NCBI GenBank assembly: GCA_023391535.1
Contig: JAEWAU010000121.1
Location: forward strand, 1 to 11,552
Reading direction: 5' to 3'
Length of the DNA: 11,552 nt
Origin: Bacillota bacterium
GTDB taxonomy: Bacteria; Bacillota; Clostridia; Oscillospirales; Ethanoligenentaceae
The notes under the pieces are model-generated. The model had not been told where the DNA came from, made no database searches, and worked only from the letters and a program-made list of their open reading frames with translations. Below are positions 1 through 4,644 of the stretch, one piece after another. Positions within the stretch are counted from its first letter, which is position 1. Each line of letters begins with the position of its first letter. The translations under genes were made by a program, and so were the position numbers.

Positions 1-3
1 GCC

Positions 4-43
4 CAGTACAGAAGGGCTGTTTTGCGGCAGCCCTTTTGTACTG
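4..43 (+). terminator. Strong hairpin terminator, probably shared by convergent genes
   Basis: Positions 4-19 pair with 28-43 to form a 16-pair stem around an 8-base loop. On the plus strand the only non-Watson-Crick pair is a G-U (11/36); on the minus strand it becomes a C-A mismatch. A TTTT run (34-37) lies within the right arm, so the inner stem AGGGCTG/CAGCCCT followed by TTTTG looks like a plus-strand intrinsic terminator. The dusB stop codon on the minus strand ends at 59, only 15 bases away. The simplest reading is a bidirectional terminator between dusB and an unseen convergent plus-strand gene left of the window. Confidence 0.75.
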
Positions 44-58
44 CCCGGATGTTAAAGC

Positions 59-1075
59 TCACGATTCCGGAAATTCGCCGGCCGGCGCGCCGCTTTCCGG
101 TTCTTCTCCTCCGCAGGCCGCCTCGCAGGCCATCCGGGCCAGCCGCTCGATATCCGCGAATACCTCGAGCCTGCCCGCCTCGGCGCGCAGGGCCGCCGCG
201 CCGCGCATCCCCTTCATATACCAGGCGGCGTGCTTGCGCGCCTCCCGCATGCCGCGCCGCTCGCCTTTCTGTTCGCACAGCAGGCGGATATGGCGAAGCA
301 TCACGTCCATGCGCCCGCTCACGGGCGGCGCGGGGAGCGGCTCCCCGGTTTCGAGGTAGCGTTCGATCTGCGCAAAGAGCCACGGCGACCCGAGGCTCCC
401 GCGTCCCACCATCACGAGGTCGCAGCCCGTGCGCGCAAGCAGCCGCGCCGCGTCCTGCGGGGTGAACACGTCCCCGTTGCCGATAACGGGGATGCGCACG
501 GCGGCTTTCACCGCCGCGATGATCTCCCAGTCGGCGGGCGGGCGGTACCTCTGCTCCCGCGTGCGGCCGTGCACCGTCACCGCCGCGGCGCCGCTCTCCT
601 GCGCGATGCGCGCAAGCTCCACGGCCGCGGGGTGCGCGTCGTCCCACCCCTTGCGGATCTTCACCGTAACGGGCAGCTCCACCGCGTGCGCCACGCGCTC
701 GATGATGCGCCCGGCGAGGGGCAGGTCTTTCATCAGCGCGCTGCCTCCGCCGTTTCCCGCAACCTTGGGCGCGGGGCAGCCCATGTTGATGTCGATGGCG
801 TCCGGTTCAAAGGCGGCCGCGCGCCGCGCGGCCTCGGCCATCACATCAGGATCGTCCCCGAACAGCTGCACCGCCATGGGCCGCTCTTTTTCCGTAACGC
901 CCAAAAGCTCGGCCGTGCGCCGGTCGCTCATGCACAGGCCGCGGGAACTGGCCATTTCGCCCACCACATAGCAGGCGCCGAATTCGCGGCAGACGGTGCG
1001 GAAGGCGGTATCCGCCACGCCTGCCATGGGCGCCAGCGCGGCGTGCCCCGTAATCGTCCGATTTCCCAGCTGCAA
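59..1075 (-). CDS. dusB: tRNA-dihydrouridine synthase (DusB/NifR3 family)
   Basis: Flavin enzyme of the cytoplasm that reduces uridine to dihydrouridine in tRNA using NADPH and FMN. The 338-residue product shows the family motifs in order: APMAGVADTAFR near the N terminus (residues 15-26), NMGCPAPK with the presumed catalytic Cys100, TVKIRKG (137-143, FMN-contacting Lys), VHGRTR (168-173), GNGDV (199-203) and GRGSLGSPW (224-232). A C-terminal helical part contains the ARKHAAWYMKG segment usual for this family. I chose the TTG start at 1075 because GGGAGG lies 9 bases upstream and the APMAG motif falls at the usual distance from it; the frame is open further upstream (to 1327) but overlaps the flavin reductase gene and looks non-coding. 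It lies 119 bases downstream of the flavin reductase gene, with a terminator-like hairpin between them. A smaller hairpin (1093-1111) sits next to its ribosome binding site. The family is certain; the B subtype is inferred from the motif details. Confidence 0.95.
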   Translation of the reverse strand: MQLGNRTITGHAALAPMAGVADTAFRTVCREFGACYVVGEMASSRGLCMSDRRTAELLGVTEKERPMAVQLFGDDPDVMAEAARRAAAFEPDAIDINMGCPAPKVAGNGGGSALMKDLPLAGRIIERVAHAVELPVTVKIRKGWDDAHPAAVELARIAQESGAAAVTVHGRTREQRYRPPADWEIIAAVKAAVRIPVIGNGDVFTPQDAARLLARTGCDLVMVGRGSLGSPWLFAQIERYLETGEPLPAPPVSGRMDVMLRHIRLLCEQKGERRGMREARKHAAWYMKGMRGAAALRAEAGRLEVFADIERLARMACEAACGGEEPESGAPAGEFPES

Positions 1076-1129
1076 GGTTTTGCTCCTCCCATGCCGGGGC
1101 GGAAGCCCGGCTGTTTGGCGCGGAGCCGT

Positions 1130-1171
1130 AAAACGGGGCGCCGCGGACGGAAGCCCGTCCCCGGCACCCCG
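1130..1171 (-). terminator. Terminator or attenuator between flavin reductase gene and dusB
   Basis: Positions 1134-1150 pair with 1155-1171 in a 17-position stem closed by a 4-base loop. Read on the minus strand, the stem has one G-U wobble (1139/1166) and one G-G mismatch (1144/1161), and it is followed at once by TTTT (1133-1130). On the plus strand the wobble would be a C-A mismatch, so the structure fits minus-strand transcription better. It lies after the flavin reductase stop codon and before dusB. The T-run is short, so partial read-through into dusB is plausible. No separate promoter for dusB is obvious in the 119-base gap. Confidence 0.6.
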
Positions 1172-1194
1172 CGAAAGCGGCCCGGCGCGTTCCG

Positions 1195-1701
1195 TCAGTT
1201 CTTGGCGAGCACCTTTTCGATGCCGCCCACATAAACGCGGTGGAAGTCGCCGCCAGTGTACGAATCCCTGCAGGCAGGGTCGAGAAACGCGGCGGGGTCG
1301 AGATCCTGCCGGTAGAGCTTGCGGCACACCAGCACGAGCTTCGCCTCGTCGAAATAGACGGCGCCGCCGTCGAACGCGGGGGTAAGGCCCGTGGCCGCCA
1401 CCTTGTCGGTATCCCGTCCCGAATGGGAGCCGCAGAAGTTCAGCGCGTCGCGGTAGCCCTCGTCATAAAAGCTCAGCGTGTAGCGGTCGCATTTTTCCAT
1501 GAACTCGAACGTGTAGCGCTGCGGGCGGATGAAGCTGAACGCCACGGGCTTGCCCCACAGAATCCCCGCGCCGCCCCAGCTCGCCGTCATCGTGTTGAAT
1601 TTTTCCGGCGTGCCGGCCGTAACGAGCATCCACTGCCGCCCGATGAGGTCGAACAGGTTATCCCGAATTTTTTCGGGCTTTATTTCAGAAAAAACCGCCA
1701 T
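1195..1701 (-). CDS. Flavin reductase family protein
   Basis: Predicted cytoplasmic FMN-binding protein of the flavin reductase-like (split-barrel) superfamily, 168 residues, close to the usual length for the small clostridial members. Key segments are LVTAG at residues 26-30, NTMTASWGG at 36-44 (the conserved flavin-phosphate contact region), KPVAFSFIRPQRYT at 51-64 and the NFCGSHSGRD stretch at 88-97. Together these are typical of the group annotated as flavin reductase family protein. The ATG at 1701 has AAAGGAAGG just upstream with a 5-base spacing. It is the first gene of a minus-strand unit, followed by a hairpin and dusB; DusB is itself an FMN enzyme, but a functional link is only a guess. 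Substrate and electron partner cannot be told from sequence: members act as NAD(P)H:flavin reductases or bind flavin without known activity. There is no signal peptide or membrane segment. Confidence 0.88.
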   Translation of the reverse strand: MAVFSEIKPEKIRDNLFDLIGRQWMLVTAGTPEKFNTMTASWGGAGILWGKPVAFSFIRPQRYTFEFMEKCDRYTLSFYDEGYRDALNFCGSHSGRDTDKVAATGLTPAFDGGAVYFDEAKLVLVCRKLYRQDLDPAAFLDPACRDSYTGGDFHRVYVGGIEKVLAKN

Positions 1702-1761
1702 AAAAACCTTCCTTTCGCGCCCGGCCGAATTGCGGCTTCGGCCGCGTCATGCCGATATCCA

Positions 1762-1790
1762 ATAAAATTGCGGATAAAAATCCGTATCAA
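1762..1790 (-). promoter_or_regulatory. Candidate proximal promoter for the flavin reductase gene
   Basis: On the minus strand, TTGATA (1790-1785) is followed after 17 bases by TTTTAT (1767-1762). The -35 matches consensus at 5 of 6 positions and the -10 at 4 of 6. Transcription would start near 1755 and give a leader of about 55 bases. That leader contains an 8-pair hairpin (1722-1729 with 1737-1744) close to the ribosome binding site, which competes with a GCGGC-TTCG-GCCGC hairpin at 1732-1745. Confidence 0.4.
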
Positions 1791-1966
1791 AACCCATGGA
1801 GAAAGGCTTTTGCTGCGGATTTTTCTGTGCGTGCCGGCGCCGTGCGCGCCCGCACGGATTTTCAATCGGATATTCGTCCCAGAGAAGCCGCGCGCCGCAA
1901 AAGCGCGGACTTATCGGGCGGGCTTCCCCGCGTGCGCGCCCGGCCGCTTCCCGCACACCGCTTTCC

Positions 1967-1995
1967 ATTATAGTCTTCCCCGCGCCGATTGAAAA
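1967..1995 (-). promoter_or_regulatory. Candidate distal promoter reading toward the flavin reductase gene
   Basis: On the minus strand, TTTTCA (1995-1990) is followed after 17 bases by a perfect TATAAT (1972-1967). A start near 1960 would give a long, structured leader of about 260 bases before the flavin reductase ATG. The site lies inside the inverted-repeat-bounded segment 1867-2052, so it may belong to that element rather than to the gene. I recognised no known riboswitch in the leader. Confidence 0.45.
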
Positions 1996-2001
1996 GAGCT
2001 C

Positions 2002-2023
2002 CCCCGCGCCTGCGGGGATTTTT
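2002..2023 (+). terminator. Orphan plus-strand terminator-like hairpin
   Basis: CCCCGC (2002-2007) pairs with GCGGGG (2012-2017) around a 4-base loop, followed by ATTTTT (2018-2023). The form is that of a short intrinsic terminator, yet no plus-strand gene lies upstream within the intergenic region. It could end antisense or read-through transcription, end a small RNA, or be part of the inverted-repeat segment. Confidence 0.45.
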
Positions 2024-2052
2024 ACGCGAATTTGACCTGAATCGAATATCCG

Positions 2053-2244
2053 GCTCGAAAGCGGCTCGGTGCGCGCCCGATGCGGGTCCGGTCTGCGATT
2101 TGGCCGGGGGTTCGGGCGCGGCTTTCGCGCCGGGCGGCAGGCTTCGTCCCCCGTGCGGGGACGAACCGGCAAGCCGCCGCTTTCCGCCGCCTGCGCGGGG
2201 GCGGCGCGGAGCAAGGGGTTTTCCGTTTTCTTACCGGTCCGTTC
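2053..2244. other. Hairpin-rich GC-rich spacer without a gene
   Basis: No convincing gene is present in this part of the divergent intergenic region. The clearest structure is a perfect 9-pair stem, TTCGTCCCC (2143-2151) with GGGGACGAA (2157-2165), around a 5-base loop. A further GCCGCC/GGCGGC stem lies downstream. Neither is followed by a T-run on either strand that would mark a terminator. Open frames here lack ribosome binding sites and have arginine/alanine/proline-rich compositions typical of GC-rich non-coding DNA. Confidence 0.5.
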
Positions 2245-2273
2245 TTGTTGAAAACAGGCGCATGTGCTATAAT
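2245..2273 (+). promoter_or_regulatory. Near-consensus sigma-A promoter for the 2351 gene
   Basis: TTGTTG (2245-2250) and a perfect TATAAT (2268-2273) are separated by 17 bases, and TGC immediately before the -10 gives an extended -10 element. The expected start is near 2280, leaving a leader of about 70 bases. An alternative -35 (TTGAAA, 2248-2253) would give a spacer of only 14 bases and is less likely. Confidence 0.8.
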
Positions 2274-2350
2274 GAAAATCAACGGTATTCCATATATTGT
2301 ATGTTCCGCGCGGCCGAAAAACGTGCGTGCTGCGCGGACGGCGAAAGGTG

Positions 2351-3052
2351 ATGAGGGCTGTGGCGGAGATCGTCCCCGAATTCGAGGGGAACCTGCGGAA
2401 ATTCATGCTCAAGGTGCCGGAGAGCATCTACGGCGCGTCGGGCATCAAGGTGTTCGGCAAGCGCATCAAATCCTTCGTGTTCACCACGGATGTCTGCATC
2501 ATCCGCAACGTCAATGCCGACGCGGTGATTGCGGTGTATCCCTTCACGCCCCAGCCCGTCATCACGCAGGCGGTGCTGCTCGCGGCCGACAAGCCCGTTT
2601 TCTGCGGCATCGGCGGCGGCATCACGCAGGGCAAGCGCGTGGTGAACAACGCGCTCAACGCGGAATTCCAGGGCGCCATGGGCGTGGTGGTGAACGCCCC
2701 CACCGGGAACGACGTCATCGCCGCCGTGCGCGAAACGGTGGATATTCCCGTGGTGGTAACGGTGGTTTCCCCGAACGAGGATATCGCCTCGCGCCTCGCG
2801 GCGGGAGCGTCCATCCTCAACGTTTCGGGCGGCGCGCGCACGGCAGGAATCGTCGCGTCCCTGCGGCGCGGCTTTCCCTCCGTGCCCATCATCGCCACCG
2901 GCGGGCCCACGGAGGAGAGCATCCGGGCCACGGTGGAAGCCGGCGCCAACGCCATCACCTGGACCCCGCCCTCCAGCGCCGAGCTGCTCGCGCGCATCAT
3001 GGAGCAGTACCGTTCGTCCCCCGAGGGCAGCTATTCCCTGGCCGCGCACTGA
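2351..3052 (+). CDS. Conserved TIM-barrel-like protein of unknown function ('hydrolase' family)
   Basis: A 233-residue cytoplasmic protein that I recognise as a family common in Clostridia and often labelled 'hydrolase' without experimental support. Visible conserved blocks are ASGIKVFGKRIKS, FTTDVCIIRN, AVYPFTPQP, GIGGGITQGKRVVNNA, EFQGAMGVVVNAPTGND, VTVVSPNEDIASRLAAGA, LNVSGGARTAGI and, near the C terminus, IATGGPTEESI followed by GANAITWTPPSS. The alternation of hydrophobic strands with helices, and the GGPT...GAN ending, resemble a phosphate-binding beta/alpha barrel such as those of KDPG aldolase or ThiG; that fold call is my inference. The start is uncertain. ATG 2351 has AAAGG only 2 bases upstream, while GTG 2360, three codons in, has AGGTGAT (2346-2352) at a better distance. 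ATG 2297 lies upstream but has no ribosome binding site. It has its own promoter, and a hairpin and a second promoter separate it from argG, so it need not be an arginine gene. Confidence 0.85.
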   Translation: MRAVAEIVPEFEGNLRKFMLKVPESIYGASGIKVFGKRIKSFVFTTDVCIIRNVNADAVIAVYPFTPQPVITQAVLLAADKPVFCGIGGGITQGKRVVNNALNAEFQGAMGVVVNAPTGNDVIAAVRETVDIPVVVTVVSPNEDIASRLAAGASILNVSGGARTAGIVASLRRGFPSVPIIATGGPTEESIRATVEAGANAITWTPPSSAELLARIMEQYRSSPEGSYSLAAH

Positions 3053-3055
3053 ACC

Positions 3056-3112
3056 GCGGCGCCTGCGGGCGGAATTGCCCGGAAATGCGCTCCGGCGCCG
3101 CCCGATTTCGTT
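3056..3112 (+). terminator. Branched hairpin after the 2351 gene, possible weak terminator
   Basis: GCGGCGCC (3056-3063) pairs perfectly with GGCGCCGC (3094-3101). It encloses a smaller hairpin, CGGGC (3066-3070) with GCCCG (3077-3081). An alternative pairing joins 3066-3072 with 3098-3104. Only a broken T-rich stretch (ATTTCGTT) follows, so termination would be weak or factor-assisted. It lies 4 bases after the stop codon at 3052 and before the argG promoter. Confidence 0.4.
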
Positions 3113-3135
3113 CCATGCGCCGAATCGGAAAAAGC

Positions 3136-3153
3136 TTCGCATAATTATTCACG
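3136..3153 (+). promoter_or_regulatory. ARG box (ArgR/AhrC operator) upstream of argG
   Basis: The 18-mer centred on ATAATTATTCA matches the known ARG-box consensus (TNTGAATWWWWATTCANW) at 13 of the 16 constrained positions, with the right half perfect. It lies 7 bases upstream of the argG -35. A second, weaker match (3157-3174, about 10 of 16) lies 3 bases further on, the spacing typical of paired ARG boxes, and overlaps the -35. A left-half-like TGTATAATT overlaps the -10. This is where an arginine-responsive repressor of the ArgR family would be expected to act. No argR gene lies in the window. Confidence 0.65.
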
Positions 3154-3159
3154 AATTCC

Positions 3160-3187
3160 TTGCAATTATGCAGATATCGTGTATAAT
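3160..3187 (+). promoter_or_regulatory. argG promoter
   Basis: TTGCAA (3160-3165) is followed after 16 bases by a perfect TATAAT (3182-3187). The region upstream is AT-rich against a GC-rich background and contains an ARG box. The expected start is near 3194, giving a leader of about 105 bases before argG. It is the only strong promoter I can find for the arginine cluster. Confidence 0.8.
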
Positions 3188-3258
3188 TAAAGGTGCGTTC
3201 ACACGGAAACCACAGCCAGACGCCTTTCGGGCCCGCGCGGCAGGAAGGCATAAACATA

Positions 3259-3275
3259 CGGCCGCGCCGCGGCCG
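3259..3275 (+). other. Palindrome in the argG leader near the ribosome binding site
   Basis: CGGCCGCG (3259-3266) and its reverse complement CGCGGCCG (3268-3275) flank a single C, giving a 17-base palindrome. As RNA it would form at least a 6-pair hairpin with a 5-base loop, ending 5 bases before the argG ribosome binding site (GGAAAGGGA, 3281-3289). It could affect translation or simply reflect GC-rich sequence. Confidence 0.35.
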
Positions 3276-3298
3276 GAAGCGGAAAGGGACGTCGCCTT

Positions 3299-4510
3299 AT
3301 GAAGCAGGTCAAAAAAGTCGTTCTCGCCTATTCGGGGGGGCTCGATACCTCCATCATCATCCCGTGGCTGAAAGAAAATTACGGCTGCGAGGTCATCGCG
3401 GTGGCAGCGGACGTGGGCCAGGGCTCGGAGCTGGACGGGCTGGAGGCCAAGGCGCTCAAAACGGGCGCTTCCAAGCTCTACATCGCGGATCTCAAAAAAG
3501 AGCTCGTGGAGGATTTTATCTGGCCCACGCTCAAGGCCGGGGCCAAGTATGAGGAATACCTGCTGGGCACCTCGTTCGCGCGCCCGCCCATCGCCAAAAA
3601 ACTGGTGGAGATCGCCCGCAAAGAGGGCGCGGACGCCATCGCCCACGGCTGCACGGGCAAGGGAAACGACCAGGTGCGCTTCGAGCTCACCATCAAGGCG
3701 CTGGCGCCGGAGATGGGCGTCATCGCGCCGTGGCGCGTGTGGGATATCAAGTCCCGCGACGAGGAGATCGACTACGCCGAGGCCCACGATATTCCGCTCA
3801 AGATCACGCGCGAAACCAACTATTCGAAGGATAAGAACCTCTGGCACCTGAGCCACGAGGGCCTCGACCTTGAGGACCCTGCCAACGAGCCGAAGTACGA
3901 CAAGATTCTCGAGATGGGCGTTTCGCCCGAGCAGGCGCCCGATACGCCCGCGTTCCTCACGCTGGGCTTCGAAAAGGGCGTGCCCGTTTCGCTTAACGGC
4001 GAAAAGCTCGGCGGCGTCGCGCTCATCGAAAAGCTCAACAAGCTCGGCGGCGCGAACGGCATCGGCTTACTCGATATCGTGGAAAACCGGCTCGTGGGCA
4101 TGAAATCGCGCGGCGTGTACGAAACGCCGGGCGGCGCCATCCTCTACCACGCGCACGGGGTGCTCGAAACCCTCACGCTCGATAAGGAAACCTCCCACTA
4201 CAAGGCGCTGGTGGCGCAGAAATACGGCGAACTGGTTTACAACGGCCAGTGGTACACGCCGCTGCGCGAGGCGCTGGATGCGTTCGTGAATCAGACGCAG
4301 GAGGCCGTCACCGGCACGGTGAAGCTCAAGCTCTACAAGGGCAACATCATCAATGCGGGCACAACTTCCCCGAATTCGCTCTACAGCGAGGATGTGGCCA
4401 CCTTCGGGGCCGACGAGGTCTACAACCAGAAGGATTCCGAGGGCTTCATCAACCTGTTCGGGCTTCCGCTCAAGGTCAAGGCGCTGCTCGAAAAGGGCAA
4501 AATGCAGTAG
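3299..4510 (+). CDS. argG: Argininosuccinate synthase
   Basis: Joins citrulline and aspartate with ATP to form argininosuccinate, the penultimate step of arginine synthesis, in the cytoplasm. The 403-residue length is normal for the family. The N terminus carries the ATP-binding PP-loop AYSGGLDTS (residues 10-18). GCTGKGNDQVRFE (117-129) is the second signature and contributes to citrulline and aspartate binding. The synthetase domain follows, with ETNYSKDKNLWHLSHEG and the C-terminal NAGTTSPNSLY region. The ATG at 3299 has GGAAAGGGA 9 bases upstream and matches the usual family start. It is the first gene of the arginine cluster, with its own promoter and ARG box. A strong terminator-like hairpin follows it, so it may be transcribed partly alone. 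Confidence 0.98.
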   Translation: MKQVKKVVLAYSGGLDTSIIIPWLKENYGCEVIAVAADVGQGSELDGLEAKALKTGASKLYIADLKKELVEDFIWPTLKAGAKYEEYLLGTSFARPPIAKKLVEIARKEGADAIAHGCTGKGNDQVRFELTIKALAPEMGVIAPWRVWDIKSRDEEIDYAEAHDIPLKITRETNYSKDKNLWHLSHEGLDLEDPANEPKYDKILEMGVSPEQAPDTPAFLTLGFEKGVPVSLNGEKLGGVALIEKLNKLGGANGIGLLDIVENRLVGMKSRGVYETPGGAILYHAHGVLETLTLDKETSHYKALVAQKYGELVYNGQWYTPLREALDAFVNQTQEAVTGTVKLKLYKGNIINAGTTSPNSLYSEDVATFGADEVYNQKDSEGFINLFGLPLKVKALLEKGKMQ

Positions 4511-4550
4511 GATGCAAACAAAATTTCCCCATATCGCGGCCCGCGCGGCG

Positions 4551-4595
4551 CGTTTGCCTTCCCGCCCTCCCGGCGGGGAGGCAAACGTCACTTTT
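4551..4595 (+). terminator. Intrinsic terminator between argG and argH
   Basis: Positions 4551-4566 pair with 4572-4587 over 16 positions (one G-U wobble) around a 5-base loop, followed by TCAC and TTTT (4592-4595). The minus strand has no T-run on its side, so the structure points in the plus direction. It lies 40 bases after the argG stop codon and 57 bases before argH. The 4-base gap before a short T-run suggests incomplete termination, which would let some transcripts continue into argH-argF. Confidence 0.7.
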
Positions 4596-4597
4596 CC

Positions 4598-4619
4598 GGG
4601 AAACGCGCGGGGAAACGCG
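4598..4619. repeat. Short tandem repeat before argH
   Basis: GGGAAACGCG occurs at 4598-4607 and again at 4610-4619, a period of 12 bases, just after the argG terminator and before the argH ribosome binding site. It may be chance or a slippage product; no function is evident. Confidence 0.5.
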
Positions 4620-4644
4620 GATTTTCGGGTAAGGAGTGGTGGTT

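Larger units (their letters stand above)
1867..2052. repeat. 186-base segment bounded by inverted repeats, possible dispersed element
   Basis: The ends are CGGATATTCG (1867-1876) and its exact reverse complement (2043-2052). Continuing inward past three unmatched bases, CAG (1880-1882) matches CTG (2037-2039), so the repeat covers 13 of 16 positions. Inside are several hairpins: 1888-1893/1903-1908, 1918-1922/1927-1931 and 2002-2007/2012-2017. It also holds a minus-strand TATAAT promoter and a plus-strand terminator-like site. No protein-coding frame is convincing. The compact palindromic layout resembles small non-coding intergenic repeats or MITE-like elements, but no second copy occurs in this window and target-site duplications are not evident. 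Confidence 0.35.

Noticed and set aside
1702..1966. FMN or cobalamin riboswitch in the flavin reductase leader
   Set aside because: The leader is structured, but I could not find the conserved core sequences of either riboswitch.
1747..2427. 226-codon minus-strand open frame through the divergent intergenic region
   Set aside because: It crosses a strong plus-strand promoter and the start of the 2351 gene, has no ribosome binding site, and its composition is not protein-like. Shorter frames inside it (for example from the ATG near 1970) also lack start signals.
3193..3552. Leader peptide or small gene starting at GTG 3193 in the argG leader
   Set aside because: It would start at the transcription start itself with no ribosome binding site and runs out of frame into argG.
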